From: Enterobacter ludwigii
Lineage (GTDB): Bacteria; Pseudomonadota; Gammaproteobacteria; Enterobacterales; Enterobacteriaceae
Assembly: GCA_900068845.1 (NCBI GenBank)
Contig: CEFQ01000010.1
Coordinates: 24,051-88,050 of the forward strand
Length of the DNA: 64,000 bases
Direction of reading: 5' to 3'
Part shown: positions 30,986 through 40,680 of the stretch, piece by piece
How positions within the stretch are numbered: the first letter of the stretch is position 1
Layout: every line of letters begins with the position of its first letter
Translations under genes and position numbers: made by a program
Notes under the pieces: model-generated
Database searches by the model: none
What the model saw: only the letters and a program-made list of their open reading frames with translations
What the model was told of the DNA's origin: nothing

Positions 30986-31030
30986 CAGTAAACAGGTAGC
31001 TGCAAGCCTGGGGCGGTAGCCTGCCTGATT
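30986..31030 (+). promoter_or_regulatory. JUMPStart element with ops (RfaH recruitment) sequence
   Basis: A CAGT...GGTAGCTG...AAGCC.GGGGCGGTAGC arrangement matches the 39-bp JUMPStart of enteric polysaccharide operons. Its ops core at 31012-31023 is GGCGGTAGCCTG, one base different from GGCGGTAGCGTG. RfaH binds paused polymerase at ops and prevents early termination in long surface-polysaccharide operons. It lies 230 bp before a glycosyltransferase gene, the typical placement. Confidence 0.8.
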
Positions 31031-31259
31031 TACCTGAAGAAAACAGAATAAATCTGCACGGTTTATTTGGCGATTATCTTATTCAGTCATCTTTTTAGAG
31101 AGAATTAAAGGCCAATTTTAGTTGACCTGAGGAAACTCTGAAATAAACAGGCAATAAATGTTAAGCCGGGCGCAAGCAACGCGCAGCGTTAATCGCAGCA
31201 ATGTTCAGCGATTACTTTTTCCGCCCGCAACTTTTACTTCGACAGAGTCCAGAGGTTAT

Positions 31260-32237
31260 ATGCAAAATCCCGTTAACGACGTTTTAATCAGCGTCATCGT
31301 GCCGGTGTATAATGCCGCGGCGTATCTGGAGCGATGCATTGATAGCCTGCTAAAGCAGGAAGAAAGCCGTTTTGAAGTGATTTTTATTAACGACGGTTCC
31401 AGCGATAATTCGCTCGCGATATTACAGAACTACGCCCATTACCCGCATTTCCACATCATCGACAAAACCAATGGTGGCGTCTCGTCGGCGCGCAATCAGG
31501 GCATTCGCGCTTCACGCGGCAAACTGCTGTGTTTTTTAGACGCCGATGATTTTTTGCCTGCTAGCGCGTTTGCCACCTATGTGCGGTTGATGCAAAACCC
31601 GGTGGCGATGGTGGTGGGGGCATCTCAGCACTTCACGCCGCAAGGCGAGCCGCTCGATTTCCCGGCGAACACCACTGACACTCGCCAGTTGGCGGCGTCG
31701 GCGGCAATCAATGATCTGCTCTATTTCAATCCGCGTCACGGCATCTGCGATAAGGTGTTTCGCGGCGACGTCATTCGCCAGCATCAACTCAGTTTTAACG
31801 AAGAGATTTACAACTTCGAAGATCTGCTGTTTGTGATCAATTACCTGCATCTGCAACAGGATCGTCAGGTGATCTTCACCCAGCAGGTGGTTTATCACTA
31901 CGTGGTATCCACCAACTCGGCCACACGGTCGGCGTTACGTGAAAAGCATTTCTCATTTGCGCGTTCGTTTAATGGCATGCAGGCGTTTTTATCCGCGCAG
32001 CATAGTCGCTGTTATTACCACCTCTATTTAAAAGTCACCTCGTCCTATATCTATAAAGCCCTGCACAGCGACGGATTCAGTCGCGCCTTTATTGATGAAT
32101 ATATTTCGCTCTACCGTCGCAGCTTTAAGTCCTATTTCACCTCTGGATTGATGCTCAATCCGTGGAGCCTGTACTTTGCGCTGTTTTTTGTCAGTCCACG
32201 ACTGGTATCGCGTCTGCGCCGACTGGCACAGAAATAA
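31260..32237 (+). CDS. Family 2 glycosyltransferase
   Basis: 325 residues from ATG 31260 (AGAGG upstream; the longer frame to 31158 has no site). GT-A fold signatures: ISVIVPVYNAAAYLERCIDSLL at the N terminus, FINDGSSDNSL, NGGVSSARNQG and the DXD-type FLDADD. The later NFEDLLFVINYL segment is the usual second acidic motif. It transfers a sugar at the cytoplasmic face, presumably onto a lipid-linked glycan exported by the flippase encoded next. First gene behind the JUMPStart element. Confidence 0.9.
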   Translation: MQNPVNDVLISVIVPVYNAAAYLERCIDSLLKQEESRFEVIFINDGSSDNSLAILQNYAHYPHFHIIDKTNGGVSSARNQGIRASRGKLLCFLDADDFLPASAFATYVRLMQNPVAMVVGASQHFTPQGEPLDFPANTTDTRQLAASAAINDLLYFNPRHGICDKVFRGDVIRQHQLSFNEEIYNFEDLLFVINYLHLQQDRQVIFTQQVVYHYVVSTNSATRSALREKHFSFARSFNGMQAFLSAQHSRCYYHLYLKVTSSYIYKALHSDGFSRAFIDEYISLYRRSFKSYFTSGLMLNPWSLYFALFFVSPRLVSRLRRLAQK

Positions 32238-32253
32238 ACGCTGAGGTTGAGTT

Positions 32254-33561
32254 GTGAAAGATAAATTAAAAAATTCCATGTGGATGATCGCTGAAAAGCT
32301 GATTGCGGTATTTGGCCTGATATTCGTCACCTCCTATGTGGCGAAATATATTGGGCCAACCACCTTCGGCATTATTTCGATCTCGATGCTGGTATTTCAG
32401 TTCATCCAGAGCATCGCGCTGATGGGCAGCGATGTGATTCTGTTGAAACGCCTGTCGCAAAATCATCACTCCGGCATGCGCTTAATGATGGCAACGTTTC
32501 TGTTGGTGTTGCTGATTTATGGCGTGCTGGCGGCAAGCGGCATGCTGATTATGGGAGAAGAGTGGCGTGCTGAAGCGCGGGTATTTATCTGCGCAGCGGC
32601 AATTGCCTGCCTGTTTTCCTCACTCGATTTGGTGAATATCTACAACGAGGCGAGGCTCAATGCGCGCCTGAATGTGATTGCCAATCTGGCGGGGCTGGCC
32701 ATCAGTTTAACCGTGCGCTTCTTTATCTCTTATTACGGCCTGGACCCGCAGCTATTGTCGATTCCGATCGTATTGGCAACCTTTATTCCGTTTGCTATCA
32801 AGCTGGTGATTTTCCTTAAATACCATCGCCAGGTGCCGATTCCGGCACTGCGCCAGATGAAAAAATATTCACGCTATATGGTGGCATCGGGTATTTCCCT
32901 GGTGTTTTCAGTGATTGCTGTGGCGATCTATACCCGCGTGAACCAACTCAGCGTCTCTTATTTCCTTGGTGTAAAAGAGGCGGGCATTTTCACCGTTGCG
33001 CTGACACTCGCCACTGCATGGGTCTTTTTACCCAATGCGTTACTGGCTTCCTTTTTTCCAGCATTTTTTGCCGAGCGTGATGATAAGCAGTCAATTATCA
33101 AAGCGCAGAAATTACATCTGCTGGTGATTGGCGTCTCCTCGCTGGTGATTCTGACGATTTGGTTATTGTCCGGATGGTTTATTCGCAACTTCTACGGGGC
33201 GGATTATCTCGATGCCGTAGCGCCAACGCTGTTACTCAGCGTGGGTGCGATGTGTGCAGTGCTCAGCAGTGTTATGGACCGTTTTATTATTAAGTACAAC
33301 GGATATCGTTACTTAGTTAAGAAAACCTTCGTAGTGTTATTAATTTGCGTGGCGTCCTCTTTATTATTGGTTCCTTATTTTGGTTTAAACGGCGCGGCCA
33401 TGAGCGTGGTATTAACCGAGTTCTTATCGTTCTCCCTGCTTAATTATTTTTTCCCTGCTCAACCTGTCATGCGTATTCACCAGGTATTTATCAACCCCAG
33501 GAAACTATGGCTGTTATTTAACAATATCAAAACCTCAGACAGTAAAGAGAGTTTATCATGA
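32254..33561 (+). CDS. Polysaccharide flippase (Wzx/MATE-like)
   Basis: 435 residues starting at GTG 32254 (GAGG eight bases upstream). About 12-14 hydrophobic segments with the N-terminal layout MWMIAEKLIAVFGLIFVTSYVAKYIGPTTFGIIS typical of the oligosaccharidyl-lipid flippase superfamily. It should move a lipid-linked saccharide across the inner membrane. The 3' third is visibly AT-richer than flanking core genes, consistent with horizontal origin of surface loci. It overlaps the next start by four bases. Confidence 0.88.
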   Translation: MKDKLKNSMWMIAEKLIAVFGLIFVTSYVAKYIGPTTFGIISISMLVFQFIQSIALMGSDVILLKRLSQNHHSGMRLMMATFLLVLLIYGVLAASGMLIMGEEWRAEARVFICAAAIACLFSSLDLVNIYNEARLNARLNVIANLAGLAISLTVRFFISYYGLDPQLLSIPIVLATFIPFAIKLVIFLKYHRQVPIPALRQMKKYSRYMVASGISLVFSVIAVAIYTRVNQLSVSYFLGVKEAGIFTVALTLATAWVFLPNALLASFFPAFFAERDDKQSIIKAQKLHLLVIGVSSLVILTIWLLSGWFIRNFYGADYLDAVAPTLLLSVGAMCAVLSSVMDRFIIKYNGYRYLVKKTFVVLLICVASSLLLVPYFGLNGAAMSVVLTEFLSFSLLNYFFPAQPVMRIHQVFINPRKLWLLFNNIKTSDSKESLS

Positions 33562-34553
33562 ATGAAAAAACACTATTTAGTCTTATCATTCCCGTCTATA
33601 ACGCACAAAAAACCGTTAAACGTACCTTGCAGAGCGTGCTTCAACAGACGTTCAGCAGTTATGAGGTTATTGTGGTCAATGATGGCAGCAGCGATTCAAC
33701 CGCGAAAATACTGGAGGAGTTTAGCGCTTATTCACAGGTCACGGTCATTAACCAGATTAATGCCGGTGTCAGCGCCGCCCGTAATAATGGAATGCAGCAC
33801 GCCAGCGGCGAATATGTGTTATTCCTCGATGCGGATGATTGGGTGGACGATAATTTCCTCATGATCTTCAAACAACATCTTGATGCCTGGCCAGCGGAAT
33901 CTGTCGATTTGATGGTAGGAAACCTCAACGACAACCGCGTAGGGAAAGTGTCTCAGGCGGGCTTCTTCAGCCAGGAGGACATTCCTTACGTGCTGGGTGA
34001 ACTGGAGATGAGTGATAACATCGGCTATCTCCATAACAAATGTTATCGCCGTCAGATTATTGAGGAACTGAATCTGCGCTTCCTGGAAGGTATTTCAATG
34101 AGCGAGGATTTGCTGTTTAACCTTAAATTCTTCAGCTGCATTAGCAATTTCCTGGTGACGCCGGGTGCGGCTTATCATTATGAAGACGTGGAGGGTTCAT
34201 TATCGAAGCGTAAAGTGCAATACAGTGAACTGAAAGTGCGTAAACAGTTTCTCACCGCGCTTTATGATTCGATCATTAGTAAATATCAATCCAGCGATCT
34301 CGACTATTTCCTCAAAGGCATCTCCAAACGTGTGCTCGCGCTGGATATGCAGATCGTGACCGCTATGTATCACGCTTCGTTTTCACCTGCGGATATTGCC
34401 CAGGAAATTAATGAAATAAAGCGGGGTAAATACTCAAAAGGTATTTTCATCCTGCTGAATAAAAATGAAAAATTGAAGTACATGATTATGAATTTGAATA
34501 CACTTACAGCGTACTATTTTCTTTATGCATTATACAGAATGCGTGCATTCTAA
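33558..34553 (+). CDS. Family 2 glycosyltransferase
   Basis: 331 residues. GT-A motifs: FSLIIPVYNAQKTVKRTLQSVL, VVNDGSSDSTAKIL, NAGVSAARNNGMQ and LFLDADDWVDD; NEEIYNF-like acidic motif replaced by ISMSEDLLFNLKFF. It is related in layout to the first transferase of the operon, but the two differ clearly. The gene is AT-rich near its end (lysine and asparagine codons of the AAA/AAT type). It starts within the flippase stop (ATGA). No polymerase or ligase gene follows. Confidence 0.9.
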   Translation: MNEKTLFSLIIPVYNAQKTVKRTLQSVLQQTFSSYEVIVVNDGSSDSTAKILEEFSAYSQVTVINQINAGVSAARNNGMQHASGEYVLFLDADDWVDDNFLMIFKQHLDAWPAESVDLMVGNLNDNRVGKVSQAGFFSQEDIPYVLGELEMSDNIGYLHNKCYRRQIIEELNLRFLEGISMSEDLLFNLKFFSCISNFLVTPGAAYHYEDVEGSLSKRKVQYSELKVRKQFLTALYDSIISKYQSSDLDYFLKGISKRVLALDMQIVTAMYHASFSPADIAQEINEIKRGKYSKGIFILLNKNEKLKYMIMNLNTLTAYYFLYALYRMRAF

Positions 34554-34569
34554 TTAAATTCTCCCGGTG

Positions 34570-34626
34570 TTAGCCTCTGGACGCATTTGCTGTTTCAGAG
34601 GCTAATTATCGGGGGAGTTTCCCCCG
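34570..34626 (+). terminator. Two adjacent hairpins after the polysaccharide operon
   Basis: TTAGCCTCTG/CAGAGGCTAA (34570-34605) and CGGGGGA/TCCCCCG (34610-34626). Neither is followed by a proper T-run, so they may act as weak or Rho-assisted terminators. The following 290 bp to sdaC contain no recognisable gene. Confidence 0.5.
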
Positions 34627-34793
34627 ATGTTATCAACCTACCCGTTGCCGCACCTTTCCACTTTCCTCACGCCTTTCTGCTGACTGCCCATTACTCCTTC
34701 TTGCACTCATCCCGCGTCTCATGTCAAATAGCGCCCCATGCAATCGATTGCGCGCATGTTTCGTGCATTTTATGCGGCACAGAACATCAGGAT

Positions 34794-34811
34794 GCGTGAA
34801 TTTCATCTCAT
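34794..34811 (+). promoter_or_regulatory. CRP-like site upstream of sdaC
   Basis: CGTGAATTTCATCTCA (34795-34810) matches TGTGA-N6-TCACA at eight of ten core positions. E. coli sdaC is strongly CRP-activated, which makes the site plausible. Confidence 0.4.
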
Positions 34812-34916
34812 GAAGCGTCATCCTTTGCGTTCCGGCCGGGCGGAGCCGCCCACGCCATGATTGGCAGCCATCATTGTGGCTGCATGTTGATAAAGCTTGA
34901 AATTCTGGAGAGACAG

Positions 34917-36206
34917 ATGGACAACTCACAAACCGGTACGCTTGGCACCGTAGAAACGGCGGCGAAGGGCTGGCGCAAGAGTGATACCGTGTGGATGCTG
35001 GGTCTTTACGGTACGGCGATTGGTGCGGGCGTACTTTTCCTGCCGATTAACGCCGGGGCAGGCGGGCTGATTCCGCTGATTATCATGGCGATCCTTGCCT
35101 TCCCGATGACCTATTACGCCCATCGCGCGCTGACGCGCTTTGTGCTCTCCGGTAAAAATCCCGGCGAAGATATTACCGAAGTGGTTGAAGAGCATTTTGG
35201 TGTGGGTGCCGGCAAAATCATCACCTTGCTCTACTTCTTTGCCATCTATCCGATCCTGCTGATGTACAGCGTGGCGATTACCAATACCGTTGATAGCTTT
35301 ATCGTGCATCAGCTAGGTCTGGTTTCGCCGCCGCGTGCGCTGCTGTCGCTGATGCTGATTATCGGCATGATGACGGTGGTGCGCTTCGGTGAGCAGATGA
35401 TTGTGAAAGCGATGAGCGTGCTGGTGTTCCCATTTGTGGCGGTGCTGATGCTATTGGCGGCTTATCTGGTACCGCATTGGCATGGCGCGGCGTTGGAAAC
35501 CTTGTCGCTGAGCCAGAGCGTCAGCGGTCACGGCATCCTGATGACGCTGTGGCTGGCAATTCCGGTAATGGTGTTCTCCTTCAACCACTCGCCGATCATT
35601 TCGTCGTTTGCTGTCGCCAAGCGCGATGAATACGGTGCTGGCGCCGAGAAAAAGTGTTCACGCATTCTGGCGAACGCCCATTTGTTGATGGTGGTGACGG
35701 TGATGTTCTTTGTGTTCAGCTGCGTGCTGAGCCTGTCGCCAGCCGATCTGCAGGCGGCGAAAGATCAGAACATCACCATTCTGTCTTACTTAGCTAACCA
35801 CTTTAATGTGCCGATGATTGCGTGGATGGGCCCGATTGTCGCGATGGTGGCGATCACCAAATCGTTCCTTGGGCATTATCTGGGGGCGCGTGAAGGTTTT
35901 AACGGCATTGTGGTGAAGTCGTTGCGCAGCCGTGGTAAAACCGTCACGCCGCAGCGCCTGAATCGTCTAACCACCGGCTTTATGTTGCTGACCACCTGGC
36001 TGGTGGCGACGCTGAATCCAAGCATTCTGGGGATGATTGAAACCCTGGGTGGGCCGATTATTGCGATGATTCTGTTCCTGATGCCGATGTACGCCATCCA
36101 GAAAGTGCCGGCGATGCGGCAGTACAGCGGGAAGATCAGTAATCTGTTTGTGGTGATTGTTGGCGTGCTGGCGATTTCGTCGATTGCGTATTCGCTGATG
36201 AATTAA
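34917..36206 (+). CDS. sdaC: Serine/H+ symporter SdaC (HAAAP family)
   Basis: 429 residues from ATG 34917, the E. coli SdaC length, with GGAGAG nine bases upstream. Eleven hydrophobic segments; SdaC-specific stretches such as WMLGLYGTAIGAGVLFLPINAG, SGKNPGEDITEVVEEHFG and FSFNHSPIISSFAVAKR are essentially those of E. coli. It imports L-serine. In E. coli it precedes sdaB (serine deaminase); here no deaminase gene follows, so it is an orphan transporter gene. The open frame to 34857 lacks a better start. Confidence 0.95.
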   Translation: MDNSQTGTLGTVETAAKGWRKSDTVWMLGLYGTAIGAGVLFLPINAGAGGLIPLIIMAILAFPMTYYAHRALTRFVLSGKNPGEDITEVVEEHFGVGAGKIITLLYFFAIYPILLMYSVAITNTVDSFIVHQLGLVSPPRALLSLMLIIGMMTVVRFGEQMIVKAMSVLVFPFVAVLMLLAAYLVPHWHGAALETLSLSQSVSGHGILMTLWLAIPVMVFSFNHSPIISSFAVAKRDEYGAGAEKKCSRILANAHLLMVVTVMFFVFSCVLSLSPADLQAAKDQNITILSYLANHFNVPMIAWMGPIVAMVAITKSFLGHYLGAREGFNGIVVKSLRSRGKTVTPQRLNRLTTGFMLLTTWLVATLNPSILGMIETLGGPIIAMILFLMPMYAIQKVPAMRQYSGKISNLFVVIVGVLAISSIAYSLMN

Positions 36207-36221
36207 CACCCGCACTAAACC

Positions 36222-36262
36222 GTAGCGGCGCGATTTATCGCGCGATGAATCGCGCCGCTACA
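36222..36262. repeat. REP-like palindrome, family A copy 3
   Basis: CGTAGCGGCGCGATTTATCG facing its inverse CGCGCCGCTAC, between the convergent sdaC and chemoreceptor genes; may also serve as a transcription end for either. Confidence 0.87.
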
Positions 36263-36282
36263 ATGTGATCGCCGTTGGGGAA

Positions 36283-37839
36283 TTACACCGCCGCGGTTTT
36301 AAACACGCTCATCGACTGCGCTAAACGATCCGCCTGCTCCTGCAACGCCTGCGACGCTGCTGAGGCTTCCTGCACCAGTGCTGCGTTCTGTTGCGTCACC
36401 GCTTCCATCTGGGTTATCGCCGAGTTAATCTCGCTAATCCCGCTGCTCTGTTCGCTGCTGGCGATGGTGATTTCACTCATGATATCCGCCACGCTTTTCA
36501 CGCTGCTAACCACTTCACCAATGGTGGAACCGGCGTGCGTCACCAGGCGGCTGCCTTCATCGACCTGTGCCACAGAATCCTCGATTAACACCTTGATCTC
36601 TTTTGCGGCAGAAGCAGAACGTGCCGCCAGATTACGCACTTCGGTCGCCACCACGGCAAAACCACGGCCTTGCTCACCGGCGCGTGCGGCTTCGACCGCG
36701 GCGTTAAGTGAAAGAATATTGGTCTGGAAGGCAATCGAATCGATTACGCTGATAATATCGACGATCTTCTTCGAAGAGAGCGTAATGGCTTCCATCTTCT
36801 CGATCACCTGTTCCATTACCACGCCGCCCTGTTTCGCCACGTTGGAGGTATTCGCCACCAGTTGATTGGCTTCACGCGCGTTCTCGGCATTGTGTTTCAC
36901 GGTGGCGGTCATCTGCTCCATCGCTGAAGCGGTCTCTTCCAGCGAGCTGGCTTGCTGTTCGGTACGCGAAGAGAGATCGATGTTGCCGCTGGAGATCTGA
37001 TTCGATGCGACGGCGATAGTATCGGATCCCGCGCGCACATCGGAAACGATGGTCAGCAGGTTGTCGTTCATCGCCTGCAGCGCCTGCATCAGTACGGCGG
37101 TTTCATCTTTGCCGCTGATTTCAATGTGTGAACTGAGGTCACCTGCCGCCACTTTCCCGGCGATTTCTACCGCTTCGTTGAGTGGGCGCACAATCGAATG
37201 TGTCAGCATAAAGCCCAATACAATTGCGGCCGCAATCGCAATGGCAGAGAAAATCAGTGTCATCTCAATCGCAGATGAGCCGTTTTCAATGATTCTTGCG
37301 CCTTCTTGCTGCAGTTGCTGCGATTGTGAATCGGCAAAGGCGACCGCGCTCGCCAGGAAGGCGTTTTGCGTATCGGTGATGGATTTCAGCACATAGGTGC
37401 TGGCGGCTTCGGCATCGCCGGCACGCACCAGGCCAATCAGCTGATTTTTCTCGGCTTCAAACTTTTCGCTGGCCGCCAGCAGGCCAGCAATTTTCTTTTT
37501 ACCCACTTCGGTTACCTGCAGCGCTTTGATTTTATTCATTGCGTTATTGGTATGTTCGGTGGCTTCAGCCAGCTGCTGATAGCGTTTTTCGTTGTACTGC
37601 GGGCGCGTGGTATCAATCACGATGCCGCGCAGATATTTGATTTGATCGTTAACCCCGTCGCGTACGTCAAAACCGAGACGGACTTTTACGTAGCGATCTT
37701 CAACAATCGAAGTGATGCCGGTTTTGATATTGTTGATTTTGCTAATCGACGTCACGCCGACGATAACTAACAGTGCGACCACTAAACCAAAAGCGATGCC
37801 CAGACGGACGCCGACCTTCATATTCTTTAAGCTCAACAT
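36283..37839 (-). CDS. Methyl-accepting chemotaxis protein
   Basis: 518 residues from ATG 37839 (GGGGAG upstream). Transmembrane helix at about 11-31, periplasmic four-helix-bundle-type ligand domain (about 32-185), second helix at about 188-208, HAMP, then the signalling hairpin with [20 protein letters not shown] and [15 protein letters not shown]. It has no C-terminal NWETF-type pentapeptide (ends VFKTAAV), so it would rely on other receptors for CheR tethering. The ligand is unknown. A near-consensus sigma28 promoter lies upstream. Confidence 0.93.
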   Translation of the reverse strand: MLSLKNMKVGVRLGIAFGLVVALLVIVGVTSISKINNIKTGITSIVEDRYVKVRLGFDVRDGVNDQIKYLRGIVIDTTRPQYNEKRYQQLAEATEHTNNAMNKIKALQVTEVGKKKIAGLLAASEKFEAEKNQLIGLVRAGDAEAASTYVLKSITDTQNAFLASAVAFADSQSQQLQQEGARIIENGSSAIEMTLIFSAIAIAAAIVLGFMLTHSIVRPLNEAVEIAGKVAAGDLSSHIEISGKDETAVLMQALQAMNDNLLTIVSDVRAGSDTIAVASNQISSGNIDLSSRTEQQASSLEETASAMEQMTATVKHNAENAREANQLVANTSNVAKQGGVVMEQVIEKMEAITLSSKKIVDIISVIDSIAFQTNILSLNAAVEAARAGEQGRGFAVVATEVRNLAARSASAAKEIKVLIEDSVAQVDEGSRLVTHAGSTIGEVVSSVKSVADIMSEITIASSEQSSGISEINSAITQMEAVTQQNAALVQEASAASQALQEQADRLAQSMSVFKTAAV

Positions 37840-37984
37840 TGGTTCTCCCCGTAATACCAGAAATTGATGTTTCAAGACGGAAAAGCAGGCAAGGCGCCCG
37901 CATCAGGTTGATGTTTTCTAAGATGAAAATTCGTTACGCAGCGTGACAAATCTGGTATGGCAGTTGCGGCGCAAGCGCTTTCTG

Positions 37985-38011
37985 TTATCGGTTATTAATG
38001 TTTTAACTTTA
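37985..38011 (-). promoter_or_regulatory. Sigma28 (FliA) promoter of the chemoreceptor gene
   Basis: On the minus strand TAAAGTTA, 11-base spacer, ACCGATAA, against the consensus TAAAGTTT-N11-GCCGATAA: two mismatches in sixteen. It lies about 146 bp upstream of the start codon; the leader in between shows no gene. Confidence 0.8.
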
Positions 38012-38085
38012 ATTTTTAGAGCTAGGTCACAGAATGGTTAACGGTATTGACGTGCGAGGTTTGAGAAAGTAATGCCCGCAGAAAC

Positions 38086-38177
38086 CGTAGCGGCGCAATT
38101 TATTGCGCATACAGTAAGCGGGCATTTAGTTTGGAGGAATTATAAGTCAATACAGCGCGATAAATCGCGCCGCTACG
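38086..38177. repeat. REP-like palindromes, family A copy 4 (paired)
   Basis: CGTAGCGGCGCAATTTATTG at the left and CGATAAATCGCGCCGCTACG at the right, inverted around a spacer of about 50 bp between the chemoreceptor promoter and the end of cheV. Confidence 0.85.
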
Positions 38178-38197
38178 AAAGCTGCAAACAATGAACG

Positions 38198-39160
38198 TTA
38201 ACGTGGTTTTTTCAGTACGCCGTGGATCACGCTGGAGAGTTCGTTAATTTCGAATTTCGCCACGTAACCGTCGGCACCGACTTTACGCACGTGATCTTCG
38301 TTGGCGCTACCGGAGAGCGAGGAGTGGATCACCACCGGAATCTGGCGCAGATTGTTATCGCGCTTGATGTTACGCGTTAAGGTAAAGCCATCCATTTCTG
38401 GCATTTCGAGATCGGTCAGCACCAGGGCGATCTTGTCATGGATCGATTCACCGTTGGCTGCGGCTTCTTTCTGCATCTCGTTAATCTTGATCCAGGCTTC
38501 CAGACCGGTGTTATGCATAATCGCCGGGATGCCCATGCTTTTCAGCCCTTGCTCCAGCAGCTGACGCGCCACTTTGGAATCTTCCGCAACAATCGCCACC
38601 TGACCCGGCTTAAGATTGAAATCTTTGGCGGTTTCGGCGCTCGGCTCAACGCCACGTACTGAAGGGATGATGTCATACAGAATCTGCTCAACATCCAGCA
38701 CCATCGCCAGATTGTTGCTCTGACCGTCGGTATCCAGACAGGCGATGCTGGTGATGTTACGGCTGCCGATGCCCGCTTCCGCGGTATGCACTTGGCTCCA
38801 GTCGAGACGCACAATGTTCTCCACCGATTCCACCGCAAACGCCTGAGTACTGCGCGCATACTCCGTCACCAGCAGCAGGTTAAGGCCGGTTTCCGGTTTG
38901 CAGCCGGTGACAGCCGGCAGATCGATAACCGGAATAAACTGACCGCGAATACTCGCCATGCCCAACAGCGGCGATTGCATACCCGCGGCGCGGGTGATGG
39001 TTGGCATCGGCACGATTTCGCGCAGTTTAAACACGTTGATGCCGTACAGCTCAGATTTGCCTTTCAGCTGATCGGAACCCAGTCGGAACAACAGCAGTTC
39101 GAATTTATTGGAAAGCGCAAGGTTGGCGCGTTCATCGATCTCTTTCTGAAAATTATCCAT
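38198..39160 (-). CDS. cheV: Chemotaxis coupling protein CheV
   Basis: 320 residues from the second ATG (39160), which has the better spacing to GAGG; the first ATG is three bases upstream. A CheW-like coupling domain (about 18-160, GINVFKLREIVPMP, GMASIRGQFIPVIDLP) is followed by a receiver domain (about 180-315) with Asp in LVLTDLEMPEMDG and Lys in GYVAKFEI. CheV links receptors to CheA and can take phosphate from it. Salmonella has this gene and E. coli K-12 does not. A sigma28 -10 element lies upstream. Confidence 0.94.
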   Translation of the reverse strand: MDNFQKEIDERANLALSNKFELLLFRLGSDQLKGKSELYGINVFKLREIVPMPTITRAAGMQSPLLGMASIRGQFIPVIDLPAVTGCKPETGLNLLLVTEYARSTQAFAVESVENIVRLDWSQVHTAEAGIGSRNITSIACLDTDGQSNNLAMVLDVEQILYDIIPSVRGVEPSAETAKDFNLKPGQVAIVAEDSKVARQLLEQGLKSMGIPAIMHNTGLEAWIKINEMQKEAAANGESIHDKIALVLTDLEMPEMDGFTLTRNIKRDNNLRQIPVVIHSSLSGSANEDHVRKVGADGYVAKFEINELSSVIHGVLKKPR

Positions 39161-39219
39161 CATGGCCTCGGAGCAGATCTGGGCAGGGAAAAGGGCAGGG
39201 CAAAATCGCCATGATTAAC

Positions 39220-39246
39220 TTATCGGCAGAAGAGAAAAAAAATGAA
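39220..39246 (-). promoter_or_regulatory. Sigma28 (FliA) promoter of cheV
   Basis: Minus strand carries an exact GCCGATAA (-10, 39220-39227) with TCATTTTT as a weak -35 eleven bases upstream. It lies 60 bp before the cheV start. Confidence 0.65.
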
Positions 39247-39300
39247 GGGGAGATAACGGAAATTTTAGCGTGAGAGCGATCGCCCTCACGCTTACACATC

Positions 39301-40680
39301 TTACTTCAGCAGAATGGCGCGCACGCTTTTGCCTTTGATCTTGCCCTCTTTCAGCTTGATCAGGGCTTTCTTCGCCAGAGCGGCGTCGATGGCAACATAA
39401 GCGTGCGTGGCGGTCATATCGATCTTGCCGATCTGATCGCCATTGAATCCGGCTTCACCGGTCAGCGCGCCAAGGATATCGCCCGGACGGATTTTGGCTT
39501 TGCGGCCGCCATCAATGCACAGCGTCATTTTGGTCGCCGGCAGCGATTTGGCGCTAATGCCTTTCAGCGTACTGGAAGCGATCCAGTTGAGCTTCTGCTG
39601 CAGATACTCTTCCAGCGCATTGGCGCGCACCATTTCGTCTGGGGCAACAAAGCTCACCGCCAGTCCTTTTTCACCGGCGCGACCGGTACGCCCGATGCGG
39701 TGGATGTGTACTTCCGGATCCCACGCCAGCTGGAAATTCACCACTAACGCCAGCGATTTGATATCCAGGCCGCGTGCAGCCACATCGGTGGCGATCAGTA
39801 CGCGGATGCTGCCGTTGGCGAAGCGAATTAACACGCGCTCGCGATCGCGCTGTTCCAGATCGCCATGCAGCGCTAACGCACTGATATCACGTTCATTTAA
39901 TGCAGCGGCGACGTCATCACACTCGCGCTTAGTGTTACAGAACACCACGCAGGAGGCCGGTTGCTGCTGGCTGAGCAGGGCGCCGAGCAGGCTGTGACGC
40001 TCTTTGGCGCTGGCTTCAATAAACTGCTGCTCGATGGTGGGTAACTCGGTTTTATCTTCAGTGGCCACCGCCAGCGCATCACGTTGAAAACGCTGGCTGA
40101 GGCTGGCGATGGTATCCGGCCAGGTGGCAGAGAACAGCAGCGTCTGGCGCGTTTCCGGCGTGAAACCAATGATTGCTTCCATGTCGTCGCGGAAGCCCAT
40201 CTCCAGCATGCGATCCGCTTCATCCAGCACCAGCGTTTGCAGCTTGCTGAGATCGAGGTTGTCGCGCTTCAGATGATCGAGCAAACGGCCCGGCGTCCCC
40301 ACCACGATATGCGGCGCATGCACCAGTGAATCGCGTTGCGCGCTCATCGGCTGGCCGCCGCACAGCGTCAGGATTTTGATATTGCGGGTAAAACGCGCCA
40401 GCTGACGCAGCACGTTGCTGACCTGATCGGCCAGTTCGCGCGTCGGGCACAGAATCAACGCCTGAGTGTGGAACTGGCTGTTGTCGATGCGATTCAGTAA
40501 ACCCACGCCAAAGGCGGCGGTTTTGCCACTGCCGGTTTTCGCCTGCGCACGCACGTCGCGCCCTTCCAGAATAGCGGGCAGGGAAGCGGCCTGAATCGGC
40601 GTCATGGCGTCGAAGCCCATCTCGCGCAGGTTATCGAGTTGGCTGGCGGGCAGTTGCGTCAGGGTAGAAAAAGCAGTCAC
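39301..40680 (-). CDS. dbpA: ATP-dependent RNA helicase DbpA
   Basis: 459 residues from GTG 40680, matching the E. coli N terminus (TAFSTL). DEAD-box motifs: AQAKTGSGKTAAFG, VGTPGRLLDHL, VLDEADRMLEMGF, FSATWP, HRIGRTGRAGEKG. The C-terminal RNA-binding domain (about 385-459, with KIRPGDILGALTGEAGF) directs the enzyme to hairpin 92 of 23S rRNA during 50S assembly. The open frame continues upstream to 40797 in a stretch not seen in the family. No obvious ribosome site precedes the GTG, so the start is by homology. Confidence 0.93.
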   Translation of the reverse strand: MTAFSTLTQLPASQLDNLREMGFDAMTPIQAASLPAILEGRDVRAQAKTGSGKTAAFGVGLLNRIDNSQFHTQALILCPTRELADQVSNVLRQLARFTRNIKILTLCGGQPMSAQRDSLVHAPHIVVGTPGRLLDHLKRDNLDLSKLQTLVLDEADRMLEMGFRDDMEAIIGFTPETRQTLLFSATWPDTIASLSQRFQRDALAVATEDKTELPTIEQQFIEASAKERHSLLGALLSQQQPASCVVFCNTKRECDDVAAALNERDISALALHGDLEQRDRERVLIRFANGSIRVLIATDVAARGLDIKSLALVVNFQLAWDPEVHIHRIGRTGRAGEKGLAVSFVAPDEMVRANALEEYLQQKLNWIASSTLKGISAKSLPATKMTLCIDGGRKAKIRPGDILGALTGEAGFNGDQIGKIDMTATHAYVAIDAALAKKALIKLKEGKIKGKSVRAILLK

